A stretch of DNA of 64,000 nt from Asticcacaulis sp. MM231 (GCF_964186625.1 NZ_OZ075108.1:248001-312000); one strand, 5' to 3'; shown: positions 1 to 10,504, counted from the stretch's first letter. Notes: generated by a model not told the origin, from the letters alone. Numbers and translations are program-made.

Positions 1-1615
1 GATTGGCCAGGCTCTGGCGGTGGATGAACTGCTTTTGGCTGTCCTGCGCCTGGAGCTGTTCGGCCAGTTTCTGACTAAGCTCGATGAAATAGCCCAGCAC
101 ATTGTTGAACTTGATGCGGATGGCGATGCCGGTTTCGGCGGCGAGGCGTTGCTCCAGCGCCAGAATAACCTGACGGCTGTCGTCACGCAGCGAGCGCGCT
201 TCGTCAAGATCGGTGTTGAAGCCGGGACGGATAAAGCCACCATCGCTCAGTTTCAGCGGCGGTTCCTCGACCAGCGCTTGTTCCAGCTTGCCGCGCAACT
301 GGCGCAGGGGCAGGGAGGGCACGAGCGCCGCGATGATGTCGTCAATCTCTTGCGGCGCGGTGACGAGGTTGCCGGCCAGATCGACGGGGGTCTCGTAACG
401 CGCATCGTTCAGAGCGTTGGCGAGGCTTTCACCGATGTGCAGGGCTTGCGCGATGATGCACAGGTCACGGGCGCCGCCACGATTGAGCGACAACCGCGAC
501 AAGGCGCGTGCCTGATCGCTTAAAGACCGCATGGCATGGCGCAGGGCATCACGCAGATCGCGGCGCGGCAACAGCCATTCGACCGTATCGAGGCGGGCCT
601 TGATAGCAGCCGGTTGATAGAGCGGGCGTGACAGACGGCTGAGCAGCAGGCGCGAACCGCCGGAGGTTACGGTCTGGTCGATGGCGGCGATCAGGCTGCC
701 CTCGCGCTTGCCCTGTTGCGTGCGGTCGATTTCGAGCGAATTGCGGGTGGCGGCATCGATGCTGAGATAGTTTTGCGAAATGACGCGCGACGGGGGTTTT
801 AGCACCGGAATCTTGCCGGCCTGGGTCAGGTCGATATAGGCCGCCAGCAGGCCGAGCGCCGAAATCTCGGCGGGGCTAAACGTGCCGAAACCATCGAGGG
901 TCGAGACGCCGTAAAGCTTGAGCAGGCGTGCTTCGCCGCTGGCCGGATCGGTCAGGGATGAGGGCTGAGGCTGAATCACACCGCCATACATTTTCAGCAG
1001 CGGATAGATCGCCTCGTCCTGCACCAGACGATCGGCCACGAGACTTTCCGAAGGGCGAAGCGCCGAGAGCTGCGCGCCCAGTTGCGCCGGCTCAACCTCC
1101 AGCACCTCGACATCACCGGTCGAAAGTTCGACCGCCGCCAGGGCCAGCACGCCGCCGCGCGACGACAGCGCCACCAGCCGGTTGGCGCCACGCTCCTCCA
1201 GCAGGGTATCCTCGGTCAGGGTGCCGGGGGTGACGACGCGGGTGATGCCGCGTTTGACGATGGCTTTCGAGCCGCGTTTCTTGGCCTCGGCCGGGTCTTC
1301 GAGCTGATCGCACACCGCGACGCGATGGCCCAGCCGGATCAGCTTGGCGATATAGGCGTCGGCGGCATGGGCGGGCACGCCGGCCAGCGGGATATCCTTG
1401 CCCTGGAACTGACCGCGCTTGGTCAAGGCCAGCGACAGGGCCTGCGAGGCGATGACGGCGTCCTCGAAGAAGATCTCGTAGAAATCCCCCATGCGCATCA
1501 AGAGGATGGCGTCAGGATACTGCGCCTTGATCTGGATATATTGCGCCATGACGGGCGTAGCGCCCTCGACATTGGGGCTTGCGTCTTGCGGGGTAAGGGC
1601 TGGGGTAGCGTTCAT
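1..1615 (-). CDS. mutS: DNA mismatch repair protein MutS, 3' end beyond the window
   Basis: MutS recognises mismatches and small loops and recruits MutL. The reading frame from the ATG at 1615 stays open to the window edge, giving about 538 N-terminal residues of a protein usually near 880, so the ATPase domain lies outside. The mismatch-binding Phe-X-Glu motif is seen in GDFYEIF (F45, E47), followed by the connector and lever regions. The N-terminal tail of about 22 residues before MAQYIQIK is poorly conserved, so a start at the internal Met23 is possible; no clear ribosome site decides. The gene is divergent from maeB. Confidence 0.95.
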   Translation of the reverse strand, partial: MNATPALTPQDASPNVEGATPVMAQYIQIKAQYPDAILLMRMGDFYEIFFEDAVIASQALSLALTKRGQFQGKDIPLAGVPAHAADAYIAKLIRLGHRVAVCDQLEDPAEAKKRGSKAIVKRGITRVVTPGTLTEDTLLEERGANRLVALSSRGGVLALAAVELSTGDVEVLEVEPAQLGAQLSALRPSESLVADRLVQDEAIYPLLKMYGGVIQPQPSSLTDPASGEARLLKLYGVSTLDGFGTFSPAEISALGLLAAYIDLTQAGKIPVLKPPSRVISQNYLSIDAATRNSLEIDRTQQGKREGSLIAAIDQTVTSGGSRLLLSRLSRPLYQPAAIKARLDTVEWLLPRRDLRDALRHAMRSLSDQARALSRLSLNRGGARDLCIIAQALHIGESLANALNDARYETPVDLAGNLVTAPQEIDDIIAALVPSLPLRQLRGKLEQALVEEPPLKLSDGGFIRPGFNTDLDEARSLRDDSRQVILALEQRLAAETGIAIRIKFNNVLGYFIELSQKLAEQLQAQDSQKQFIHRQSLAN

Positions 1616-1872
1616 GGAGGGGAAGTTAACCATTGTTAACAGTCATGAGAAGGGGGAAGGTCACGGAAAGTGTGCACAATCTGCGCCGGCGGTTCGTGTG
1701 GGCGGTGAAAACAGTCCCATAAAAACAACAGCTTGCCGATTTATTTGTCAGACAATAAAGAAAAGTGACCTTACGTCCGAGTTCGACCTTTATAACCCAT
1801 TGATCTTGTTATATGAGTTGGGCTCACAACGAAAATAATAATAATACAATTGCCAAACGTTTAGAGTTTCAT
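1616..1872. other. mutS-maeB divergent intergenic region
   Basis: A gene-free stretch that must hold both promoters. It is AT-richer than the flanking genes near maeB (1790-1870). The only distinct dyad is GTTAAC-CATT-GTTAAC at 1625-1640, just upstream of the mutS start. No terminator, RNA gene or convincing minus-35/minus-10 pair was recognised. Confidence 0.4.
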
Positions 1873-4155
1873 ATGCCCACCGAAAAACAGACCTTCAGCG
1901 ACGACGAAGCCCTCCACCTGCACCAGTATCCGCAGCCGGGCAAGATCGCGCTTCTGCCCACCAAGCCGATGGCAACGCAGCGCGATCTGGCGCTGGCCTA
2001 TTCGCCGGGCGTGGCGGTGCCGTGTCTGCGCATCGCTGAAAACCCCGATGCGGCCTACGACTATACGGCCAAGGGCAATATGGTGGCGGTGATCTCGAAC
2101 GGCACGGCGGTTTTGGGGCTTGGCAATCTCGGCGCCCTGGCCTCGAAGCCGGTCATGGAAGGCAAGGCAGTTCTCTTCAAGCGCTTTGGCGACATCGATT
2201 CGTTCGACATCGAGGTGAATACGCAAGACCCCGACGAATTCATCACGGTGGTGAAGAACATCACGGCGAGCTTCGGCGGTATCAATCTCGAAGACATTAA
2301 GAGCCCTGAGTGCTTCATCATCGAAAGCGCTCTGCAGGATCTAGCCGATATCCCCGTCTTCCACGATGACCAGCATGGCACGGCCATCATCGCCGCCGCC
2401 GGCCTGATCAACGCGCTGGAAATCACCGGCAAGAAGATGGAAGACGTCAAGGTCGTGCTTTGCGGCGCGGGCGCTGCAGGCCTGTCGTCGCTGTCGCTGA
2501 TCAAGGCCCTGGGCGTCAAGCATGAGAACACCACGGTCGTCGACATCCACGGCGTCGTCTATAAGGGCCGCACGGTCGATATGGACCAGTGGAAATCGGT
2601 CCACGCCACCGAAACCAAGAAGCGCACCCTGGCGGAAGCCATGGTCGGCGCTGATATCTTCCTGGGTCTCTCCGCCAAAGGCGTGCTGACGTCGGATATG
2701 GTGGCCACCATGGCCGCCAACCCGATCATCTTCGCTATGGCCAACCCCGATCCGGAAATCACACCGGAAGACGTCGCCAAGGTGCGCGCTGACGCTATTG
2801 TCGCCACCGGCCGTTCGGACTATCCGAACCAGGTCAACAACGTGCTGGGGTTCCCCTACATTTTCCGCGGCGCGCTCGATGTCCGCGCCCGCCGCGTCAA
2901 CCACGAAATGAAGCTGGCCGCCGCCAAGGCGCTGGCCATGCTGGCGCGCGAGGACGTGCCCGATGAGGTGGCCGCCGCCTACCAGGGCCGTCACCTGAAA
3001 TTCGGCCGCGACTACATCATCCCGTCGCCATTCGATCCGCGCCTGATCTGGTATGTGCCGCCCTTCGTGGCGCAGGCCGCTATGGAAACCGGTGTGGCGC
3101 GCAAGCCGATCACCGACATGGACGCCTATCGCAAGTCGCTCGAACAACGTCTCGATCCCTCGGCCGGCTTCCTACAAACCATCACCTCGTCGGTGCGTTC
3201 GCGTCCCAGCCGCCGTATTGTCTTCGCCGAGGGCGAGGATATTTCGGTCATTCGCGCCGCCCACGCCTTCAAGCTGCAGGGCCTTGGCACACCGATCCTG
3301 TGTGGCCGCGAAAACCTGGTCGAGGCCAATATGCGCGCCGCCGGTATCGATCCGGCCGAGGAAGGCATCGAGATCGTCAATGCCCGCCTGAGCCATCGCA
3401 ATGCCGCCTATTCGCAGCTTCTCTATTCGCGTCTGCAGCGTCAGGGCTTCCTGAAGCGCGACGTCGATCGCCTGATCAATCTCGACCGCAACTCCTTTGC
3501 CGCCGCCATGGTAATTTCCGGTCACGCCGATGGCATGGTCACCGGCGTGACGCGTTCGTTCGACAAGTCGCTTGATGATGTGCTGCGTGTGGTCGATCCG
3601 GCGCCGGGCGGCCGCATCATGGGCCTGTCGATCGTGCTGGCCAAGGGCCGGACAATTTTCGTGGCCGATACCACCGTTGCCGAGTTGCCCACGCCGGAAG
3701 AACTGGGCGATATCGCCATCGAAGCCGCCATGGCGGTGCGCAGCATGGGCCACACTCCGCGCGTCGCCTTCATGAGCTATTCGACCTTCGGCAATCCGTC
3801 GGGCGAACGTTCGGACCGCGTCAAGGAAGCGGTGCGTCTGCTCGAAGAGCGCGGTGTCGACTTTGAATTTGAAGGCGAAATGGCGCCTGACGTGGCGCTC
3901 GATTCTGCCACCTGGGCCAACTATCCCTTCCAGCGCCTCACCGCACCGGCCAATGTGCTGATCATGCCGGCCATTCACTCGGCCTCGATCTCGACCAAGA
4001 TGATCGAAGCGCTGGGCGGTGCCACGGTGGTCGGTCCGTTGCTGTTGGGGCTCTCCAAGCCGGTGCAGATTTGCCAGTTGTCGGATTCGGTGTCGAAGAT
4101 CCTGACCATGGCGACCTTCGCGGCCTATGATATCCGGGCATCGGCGAAGATCTGA
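1873..4155 (+). CDS. maeB: NADP-dependent malic enzyme with C-terminal phosphotransacetylase-like domain
   Basis: Oxidative decarboxylation of malate to pyruvate with NADP reduction, supplying acetyl-CoA precursors and NADPH. The 760-residue protein has the two-part layout of MaeB enzymes: a malic enzyme half (about 1-430) with AYSPGVAVPC near the N-terminus and the nucleotide-binding GAGAAG loop, then a phosphate acetyl/butyryl-transferase-like half (about 435-760), normally regulatory. The frame extends upstream to 1813, but the extra 20 residues are Asn-rich and unlike the family, whereas MPTEKQTFSDDEAL is the usual beginning; hence the start at 1873. A strong terminator follows, so it is probably monocistronic. 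Confidence 0.95.
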   Translation: MPTEKQTFSDDEALHLHQYPQPGKIALLPTKPMATQRDLALAYSPGVAVPCLRIAENPDAAYDYTAKGNMVAVISNGTAVLGLGNLGALASKPVMEGKAVLFKRFGDIDSFDIEVNTQDPDEFITVVKNITASFGGINLEDIKSPECFIIESALQDLADIPVFHDDQHGTAIIAAAGLINALEITGKKMEDVKVVLCGAGAAGLSSLSLIKALGVKHENTTVVDIHGVVYKGRTVDMDQWKSVHATETKKRTLAEAMVGADIFLGLSAKGVLTSDMVATMAANPIIFAMANPDPEITPEDVAKVRADAIVATGRSDYPNQVNNVLGFPYIFRGALDVRARRVNHEMKLAAAKALAMLAREDVPDEVAAAYQGRHLKFGRDYIIPSPFDPRLIWYVPPFVAQAAMETGVARKPITDMDAYRKSLEQRLDPSAGFLQTITSSVRSRPSRRIVFAEGEDISVIRAAHAFKLQGLGTPILCGRENLVEANMRAAGIDPAEEGIEIVNARLSHRNAAYSQLLYSRLQRQGFLKRDVDRLINLDRNSFAAAMVISGHADGMVTGVTRSFDKSLDDVLRVVDPAPGGRIMGLSIVLAKGRTIFVADTTVAELPTPEELGDIAIEAAMAVRSMGHTPRVAFMSYSTFGNPSGERSDRVKEAVRLLEERGVDFEFEGEMAPDVALDSATWANYPFQRLTAPANVLIMPAIHSASISTKMIEALGGATVVGPLLLGLSKPVQICQLSDSVSKILTMATFAAYDIRASAKI

Positions 4156-4205
4156 CGCTGTTGCGTTTTGGGGTGAAGGGGTCCGCGACCCCTCGCCTTA
4201 CCTTG

Positions 4206-4246
4206 AAAAAAAAGGGCCGCCCCTGAAATGGGGCAGCCCTTTTTCT
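4206..4246. terminator. Bidirectional intrinsic terminator
   Basis: A stem of AAAAAGGGC/GCCCTTTTT continued by CCCC/GGGG around TGAAAT, with A-tract before and T-tract after. It sits 50 bp past the maeB stop and 40 bp past the stop of the convergent permease gene, so it can serve both. Confidence 0.85.
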
Positions 4247-4288
4247 TTATGAGATCAAGCAGAAGGGGCCACAGGCCCCTTCACCCCA

Positions 4289-5998
4289 TTACTCGACAGC
4301 GTCGTCCTTGAATTTCTGCACACGGACCAGCCACAGGCAAAGCACTATGGCGACCAGACCGATGGCGGCCGTGTAACTGAAGAAGACGACATAGCCCGTG
4401 CCGAGCGCCTCGCGGCTGACCTTGAGAATAGCCGCTGGTTTTTCATAGGATATGGCCGGTAAATTACCGAACCATCCCTTGAAAATAGAGGACCAGCCGC
4501 CGCTATCGGCGCTTTTCGCAGTTGTCTCGATCAAACGGCCGGATTGTGACGCCAGAAGCTTGCCGGGCAGGGCGTAAAGCGAGGTGAACAGCGCGTACTG
4601 CTGCGCCGCATAGCCCTTTGAAATCAGCGATGACATATAGGCGATCAGGACGGTGCCGGCCACGCCCGCGGATATGTTATCCGCGGCAAGTGCTATTGAA
4701 AATGCAGTCAGGCTGTTGCCCTGCGTCGCCAGCCAGGCATAGGCGAGGTTGGAAAAGCCGCAGACGATCGCGCCGAAAACCAGGCTCTTCTTCATGCCGA
4801 ACCGGGTCATGACAAAGCCGCCCATCCCCACGCCCAGCATGGTCATGACCACGCCGAAGATCTTGCGCACCTCGGCGATGGCCAGCTTGTCAAAACCGAG
4901 ATCAAGATAAAAGGCGCCGTTAACGTTCAGCACGAAGTCCGAAATCCGGTAGAGGCATATCGTGGCCAAAATCAACCAGGCGAGATTATCGTAACGCTGG
5001 AAAAAGGCGACGATCGGCACCACAAAGGTCTGGCGCAGATAGGCGCCGGGACGCGTTACCAGATTGCGGATCGGCAGGCAGCTCAGGATCAGCAGGCCCA
5101 GCCCGACCGGAAGGACCGACAGGAATTGCAGCAGAATGCCGTAGCTCTTGCTGGTCCATAGCGCCTTCACCGCCTCAAAGGCTGCATCGGTCGGGAACAG
5201 GAATTTGAACAGATCGATATTGGCGGTCAGGCCCGCGCCCATCAGGCAGATGGCGAAGAACATCAGAACAAGCCGGCCCAGCCACTCCACCAGTTCCAGC
5301 GCGGGCTTGGCCGGCGCATCACCATAATCTATGGGGCGCACATTGTGCACAGCCTCTTTCGGCACCAGCAACACACCGATTATGCCGAGGCCCATAAGGG
5401 CCGCCATCAAGGCGTAGGCAAATCCCCAGCCCAGCGTATCAGCCAGGGCCAGCGGCACGATGCCGGAAACGAAAGGCGCAATGCGGGCGCCCCAGGCCGC
5501 GGCGGTGGCCATGACGGCCTGATGCTGGGTGGAGTCACCGGCCGTTTCGATCCGCCAGGCGTCAATGACGATATCCTGCGTCGCACCGGCAAACCCGATG
5601 ATCACCGCCACGAGCGCCATCCAGCCGAGATGAGCCTGCGGATTGAGGCCGGAGATCGTGAATAGCCCCGCCATAATGACGATCTGGCTCAGCAGAATCC
5701 AGCTTCGGCGGTGCCCAAGCATTTTGGTGAGCGCTGGCAGGCCGACACGATCAAGCACCGGCGCCCAGACGAATTTCAAGCTGTAGACGAAGGTGACCAG
5801 TGAGAAATAGCCGATGGTGGTGAGCGACAGATTGACGTCACGCAGCCAGACCTGAAGCGTATCGAAGATCAGCGACAGCGGCAGGCCGGAGGAGAATCCG
5901 AGGAGGATCATCACCAGGGCGGGCCGTGACAGAAAAGGCTTGAGGCTCTGCTTAAGCGATTTCTTTTCAGGCGCAGCGGGCGCGGGTGATGTGGTCAT
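4289..5998 (-). CDS. ampG: AmpG-family muropeptide MFS transporter
   Basis: AmpG proteins import anhydro-muropeptides (GlcNAc-anhMurNAc-peptides) across the inner membrane for cell-wall recycling. The 569-residue protein has the family N-terminus (FSSGLPLSLIFDTLQVWL, then FSLVTFVYSLKFVWAPVLDR) and many hydrophobic segments, roughly 12-14, with a long loop near 215-300 as in the larger AmpG forms. The start at 5998 follows GGAGGCCGCC, a good ribosome site. Transcribed alone between a terminator and an intergenic repeat. The substrate is inferred from family membership; no beta-lactamase or ampR gene lies next to it. Confidence 0.85.
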   Translation of the reverse strand: MTTSPAPAAPEKKSLKQSLKPFLSRPALVMILLGFSSGLPLSLIFDTLQVWLRDVNLSLTTIGYFSLVTFVYSLKFVWAPVLDRVGLPALTKMLGHRRSWILLSQIVIMAGLFTISGLNPQAHLGWMALVAVIIGFAGATQDIVIDAWRIETAGDSTQHQAVMATAAAWGARIAPFVSGIVPLALADTLGWGFAYALMAALMGLGIIGVLLVPKEAVHNVRPIDYGDAPAKPALELVEWLGRLVLMFFAICLMGAGLTANIDLFKFLFPTDAAFEAVKALWTSKSYGILLQFLSVLPVGLGLLILSCLPIRNLVTRPGAYLRQTFVVPIVAFFQRYDNLAWLILATICLYRISDFVLNVNGAFYLDLGFDKLAIAEVRKIFGVVMTMLGVGMGGFVMTRFGMKKSLVFGAIVCGFSNLAYAWLATQGNSLTAFSIALAADNISAGVAGTVLIAYMSSLISKGYAAQQYALFTSLYALPGKLLASQSGRLIETTAKSADSGGWSSIFKGWFGNLPAISYEKPAAILKVSREALGTGYVVFFSYTAAIGLVAIVLCLWLVRVQKFKDDAVE

Positions 5999-6055
5999 AG
6001 GCGGCCTCCGGACAATCGGGACAGCCTAAAGCAGTTTGCCGAACTGTGAAGGGGG

Positions 6056-6172
6056 TTTAAGCGCTTTCCGAAAAGTGTGACGCTCTTTTCGGATCAAAAA
6101 GTGCGTAAAAGCAAAACATTAGAGCTTATCCCGATCCGTGTGATCCGATCGGAATAAGCTCTAAGCGCTTTT
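6056..6172. repeat. Intergenic palindromic repeat, two stem-loops
   Basis: Two adjacent dyads: CCGAAAAG...CTTTTCGG (about 6067-6091) and TTAGAGCTTATCCCGATC...GATCGGAATAAGCTCTAA (about 6119-6164, one mismatch). The layout resembles the mobile palindromic repeats scattered in alphaproteobacterial intergenic regions. It runs into the last codons of the hybrid kinase gene, whose stop codon (6161-6163) it supplies. Confidence 0.6.
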
Positions 6173-7690
6173 GGCTTGCCGCTGTTCACCGGTCCAGGTT
6201 TGCAGGCGGTTTTTCAGCGCCACTAGCTCGATCGGTTTGGTCAGGAAGTCGTTCATACCTGCGTTCAAACTGGCGCGGCGGTCTTCTTCGTATGCGTTGG
6301 CGGTCAGGGCGATGACCGGTGTGCGGATGCCCATGCTGCGGATTTCACGCACGGCGCCGAGGCCATCAATACCGGGCAAGCCCAGGTCCATGAAGATGAT
6401 ATCGAACTGGCGGACTTTCAGGATATCCAGCGCTTCCTCGCCTGATGCGGCGCGCTCGACGCGGCAGCCTTCGCGCTGGAGCAGAATCTGCGCCAGCAGG
6501 GCATTGACCGGATTATCCTCGACCAGCAGAACCGCCTTATCGGGCGCGCATTCCGAGGCGATGCGCTCATCGTCACTATGGGGGCTGGCCGGCTTGGTGT
6601 CGGCCTGATCGTGCAGGGCTTCGACACGTTCCAGTACAGATGAGCGGCGCAAGGGCTTGATCAGATAGCCGGCCCAGCCTTTTTCGCGCCAGGCGGCGAT
6701 TTCATCGCGCTGTTCCGGCGCGAGCAGGATCAGGCTCTTGGGTGAAGGTGCCGCGACCGGGCCCTCAATGAACATGGCGCGATCAGCCAGGATAATGCCT
6801 TGCGCATCAAGGCACTCATCAAGACGGGCGGCGGGGCGCAGTCGGCAATCCCCGGCCGCCAGATGGCAGGTGGCGCCTTCGATCAGGACGCTATTGTCGC
6901 TGACGAAATTGACGGCATGGGGATAAAGCTCATGAACGGGCTGATGACGCAGGCCATAAGGGGCACGAAATTCGACGGTGAACAGTGAGCCCTTGCCGAC
7001 CTCGCTATCGAGCGTCAGCGTGCCTTGCATAACCTCAACGAGCTTCTTGACGACGACGAGGCCAAGGCCGGCGCCGCCATAGCGGGTGGCATGGCTGGCT
7101 TCGACCTGACCATATTCCTCGAAAATGCGCACCCGCGCTTCTTCGGGGATGCCGGGGCCAGTATCGCGGACGCTGAAACGGATCAGGCCAGAGTCGCTCA
7201 AGCCGACATGGATAAGAACGCCGCCTTTTGTAGTGAATTTGATAGCGTTGCCAGCGAGATTGAACAGGATCTGGCGCAGGCGGCCTTCGTCGGCATGGAT
7301 GTAATCAAGGCGGGGATCGAGCGACCACACCACCTCGATGCCATTGCCGTGGGCGCGCGGCGATAAAAGCTCGGCGACGCCTTGCAACAGGGGTTCAAGA
7401 TGGACCTCGCTGGTTTCCAGTTCAATGCGGCCGGCATCGATGCGGGCATAATCAAGCAGATCATTGACGAGGGTCAACAGATGGTCGCCGGATTCGCGGG
7501 CCGTCTGGATGTAGGAGGCCTGATCAGGGCTCAAAGGTGTGCGGGTCAGCAGCGACAACATGCCCATCACGCCATTGAGCGGCGTGCGGATTTCATGGCT
7601 CATCAGGCGGAAAAAATCTTCGCGCGCCTTCAGGCGCTCCTCGGGTGTTAGCCGATCGTCTGACTCATGGCCGGTCAAGGAAATATGCAT
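6161..7690 (-). CDS. shkA: ShkA-type hybrid histidine kinase with c-di-GMP-binding pseudo-receiver
   Basis: In Caulobacter, ShkA starts the ShkA-ShpA-TacA phosphorelay controlling stalk genes and is switched on by c-di-GMP binding to its Rec1 pseudo-receiver. This 509-residue protein has the same order: H-box SHEIRTPLN (His32), N-box LFNLAGNAIKF, DTGPGIP and GAGLGL ATP lid motifs, a degenerate receiver at about 265-360, and a canonical receiver at 385-500 with phospho-acceptor Asp435 (IFMDLGLPG). The Rec1 residues that bind c-di-GMP in ShkA (R324, Y338, I340, P342, R344, as I recall them) have counterparts R328, Y342, I344, P346 and R348 at constant offset. No membrane segment. Neighbours do not overlap it. 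Confidence 0.85.
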   Translation of the reverse strand: MHISLTGHESDDRLTPEERLKAREDFFRLMSHEIRTPLNGVMGMLSLLTRTPLSPDQASYIQTARESGDHLLTLVNDLLDYARIDAGRIELETSEVHLEPLLQGVAELLSPRAHGNGIEVVWSLDPRLDYIHADEGRLRQILFNLAGNAIKFTTKGGVLIHVGLSDSGLIRFSVRDTGPGIPEEARVRIFEEYGQVEASHATRYGGAGLGLVVVKKLVEVMQGTLTLDSEVGKGSLFTVEFRAPYGLRHQPVHELYPHAVNFVSDNSVLIEGATCHLAAGDCRLRPAARLDECLDAQGIILADRAMFIEGPVAAPSPKSLILLAPEQRDEIAAWREKGWAGYLIKPLRRSSVLERVEALHDQADTKPASPHSDDERIASECAPDKAVLLVEDNPVNALLAQILLQREGCRVERAASGEEALDILKVRQFDIIFMDLGLPGIDGLGAVREIRSMGIRTPVIALTANAYEEDRRASLNAGMNDFLTKPIELVALKNRLQTWTGEQRQAKSA

Positions 7691-7775
7691 TCGGATTTTT
7701 CCGCAGTTATCTTCTGATGCGGTGAGCTTAAGGTGAAAAGGTTAAATTCACTCAAAGATCACGCAGAGATAGCGT

Positions 7776-9351
7776 TTAATCAGCCGATGACGGAGCGAAA
7801 GATGCGGTATGTGCTTGCATGCGCTTCTCCACCTGTTCATCGGCGGAGACGGTGCGGCGATAGATCAGCGCCTCGGCGACATGACGGCGTAAGGTGGGTC
7901 CGGACTGCTCCAGATCGGCGATGGTGCGCGCCAGGCGCAGGGTGCGCGTCCAGCCGCGCGCGCTCAAGCCTGTCTGTTGCGCTGCCTGGGTCAGCAGGGC
8001 CTTGGCCTTGTCATCCAGCGCGCAGATCTGTTCCAGACCGGAACCATAGGCGGTCGCGTTGAGGCCATTGTCGTGCGCCAGTTCCAGCCGCTTGGCGCGT
8101 TCGATCTGGAGATCACGCGCAGCCAGCACCCGCGCTGCCACCTCTTTTGAGCCTTCGGCGGGCGCCGGCAGGGACATGTCCATGGCCGTCACCGGCGGCA
8201 CGTCGATTTGCAGGTCGATCCGATCCATCAGCGGGCCCGAAACCCGTCCCTGGTAGTCCTTCAGGCAGCACGGCGCCTTGCCACATGCGCCCTTGCCAAC
8301 GCCGCCATAGCCACAGCGGCAGGGATTCATGGCGGCGACCAGTTGCACGCGTGCCGGATATTTGACGTGGTGATTGGCACGGGCCACGATGATGTCATTG
8401 GTTTCGAGTGGCTGACGCAGCGAATCCAGCGCCTGCGGTGAAAATTCCGGCAGTTCATCTAAAAACAGCACGCCATTATGCGCCAGTGACACCTCACCCG
8501 GCTTGGCGCGCATACCGCCGCCGGTCAGGGCCGCCATCGAGGCCGAGTGGTGTGGTGCTCTGAAAGGCCGTTCGCGCGTCAGTTCACCCTTGGCGATCAG
8601 ACCGGCCATCGACCATACCTGCGAGGTTTCCAACAGTTCGCGCGAAGTCAGCGGCGGCAATATGCCCGGCAGGCGCTGCGCCAGCATCGACTTGCCCGAA
8701 CCCGGCGGGCCAACGAACAGCAGGTTATGGCGGCCGGCGGAATTTCCAGGGCGCGTTTTGGCACTTCCTGTCCCTTGACCTCATTGAGATCGAGCGGTTT
8801 GGTTGAGGCCTTCATCTCGCCGGCGACGGGCGGTGACAGCACGCTGTGGCCCTTGAAATGGTTGATCAAAGCGATCAGCGAGGCCGGCGCCAGAATATTG
8901 ACATCGCCGGCCCAGGCCGCTTCGGCACCGTTATCTGCGGGGCAGATCAGCCCCATGCCGTAGCTCGAAGCTGCGATGGCGGCGGGCAGGGCGCCACTGA
9001 TCGGGGCGATGCGGCCATCGAGCCGCAATTCACCGACACAGACATAGCCTGACAAGGCGTCTTCGGGGATAACACCCATGGCGGTCATGACCGCCAATGC
9101 GATCGGCAGGTCGAAATGCGGCCTTCCTTGGGCAGGTCGGCGGGGGAAAGCGCGGCCACGATGCGTTTGCCGGGCAGGCTCAGGCCCATGCCAGCGAAGG
9201 CGCCACGCACCCGTTCGCGGCTTTCCGCCACGGCCTTGTCCCCCAGACCGACGAGTTGGAAGCCTACTTGGCCATTGGTGAAAACAACCTCGGCCTCGAC
9301 GCGCCGCGCTTCGGCCCCTTCAAAGGCAATGGTGGTGATCCGTGCCGGCAT
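7776..9351 (-). CDS. comM: YifB/ComM-family Mg chelatase-like AAA+ ATPase, interrupted by two frameshifts
   Basis: ComM is a hexameric helicase promoting branch migration during natural transformation. Three frames together give the whole family: MPARITTIAFEGAEARRVE start with lon-like domain (9351 to about 9110), the middle part (about 9110-8740), then the ATPase (about 8740-7776) with LFVGPPGSGKS, LFLDELPEF and the NPCRCGY...C zinc-like cluster. Each junction needs one missing base: near 9110 (expected GGCCCGCATTTC, GGCCGCATTTC found) and near 8740 (ALEI followed by AAAGGHN out of frame). The sequence between is otherwise well conserved, so sequencing error or very recent inactivation are both possible. 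The start at 9351 fits the family. Confidence 0.85.
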
Positions 9352-9550
9352 ATGCCCCGCCCTCATTCGTAAATATTGTGTCACGCGCAAGCTGGTACTG
9401 GAATACTGAATCTATCCACAGCTTACGGCGTTAATAAATACAAATCAAGAACAAAAATAGAACAAAGAGGAAATATCTCCCGCTTCTATGTAAGAAGCCG
9501 GATCAAGTCGCGGTATGTTCACTGTTTTTGGACGAAAACCGGCCTCGTTA

Positions 9551-10504
9551 TCAGGCGCGGCTTTGCAGCGTCTCGGCTATCCGATCCCACAAAATCTCAC
9601 CGGCATCAACCCCCTCGAAGGCCTTTAACTGCACGGCGCCGGTGGGCGAGGTGACGTTGATTTCGGTCAGATAATCACCGATCACGTCAATACCCACAAA
9701 CATAAGACCTTTTTCCTTGAGCACCGGCTTGAGGATCTCGCAGATCTCGCGATCACGTTTTGTGAGCACCAGCGGTTCGGCAGTGCCGCCGACGCGCAGG
9801 TTGGAACGTACGGCGCCATCTTCCGGCACGCGGTTGATGCCGCCTATGATCTCGCCATCGATCAGGATGATGCGCTTGTCGCCGGCGCTGACCGCGGGGA
9901 TGAACTTTTGCAGGACGAGCGGCTCGCGGCTTATGCCGCCGAAAATCTCGATCAGGGCGTCAAGATTGCGGTCACCGGCCTTGAGCTTGATGATGCCGTT
10001 GCCGGCGGCGCCATGCAGGGGCTTGAGGATGCAGTCGCCATGACGGGCGAAGAAATCATTTAGCGCCACTGGATCGGAGGAGATGAGGGTTGGTGGTTGC
10101 AGGCCGGGAAAACGCGTCGCCAGCAGCTTCTCCGGCGCATCGCGCACGCTGGTCGGGTTATTGACCACCAGCGTTTTCGGGTGGACGGTCTCCAGCAAAT
10201 AGGTAGCGGTGATGTAGGCGATATCGAAAGGCGGGTCCTGGCGCATCAGGATGACGTCGAGATCGTTGCCTAAGTCAAGCTTTTCAAAGTCGCCCAAGGT
10301 AACGTGATCGCCCTTGACCTCGCGCAAAGTGACCTTGCGGGCGCGGGCGAAGGGTTTGCCGTCCTCGTAGCTCAAATGTTCGGGTTGATAGACCCAGAGC
10401 GTGTGACCGCGACGCTGGGCGGCCATCATCAGCAGGAAGGTGGTGTCGCCACCGATATTGATATTCTCGATGGGGTCCATCTGGACGGCGACGCGCAGGC
10501 TCAT
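9551..10504 (-). CDS. gshB: Glutathione synthase
   Basis: ATP-dependent ligation of gamma-glutamylcysteine and glycine, the second step of glutathione synthesis. The 317-residue protein has the GshB N-terminal domain ([13 protein letters not shown]), the ATP-grasp core with [12 protein letters not shown] and [16 protein letters not shown], and the metal/phosphate site INVTSPTG near the C-terminus. The frame is open to 10588, but the start at 10504 has AAGGAA seven bases upstream and matches the family. Downstream of yraN, separated by 55 bp, in a common run of minus-strand genes. Confidence 0.95.
   Translation of the reverse strand: MSLRVAVQMDPIENINIGGDTTFLLMMAAQRRGHTLWVYQPEHLSYEDGKPFARARKVTLREVKGDHVTLGDFEKLDLGNDLDVILMRQDPPFDIAYITATYLLETVHPKTLVVNNPTSVRDAPEKLLATRFPGLQPPTLISSDPVALNDFFARHGDCILKPLHGAAGNGIIKLKAGDRNLDALIEIFGGISREPLVLQKFIPAVSAGDKRIILIDGEIIGGINRVPEDGAVRSNLRVGGTAEPLVLTKRDREICEILKPVLKEKGLMFVGIDVIGDYLTEINVTSPTGAVQLKAFEGVDAGEILWDRIAETLQSRA

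Noticed and set aside
1625-1640. GTTAACCATTGTTAAC as a CtrA box upstream of mutS
   Set aside because: CtrA sites are TTAA-N7-TTAA; here the spacing is six. One base short of consensus, and no other support.
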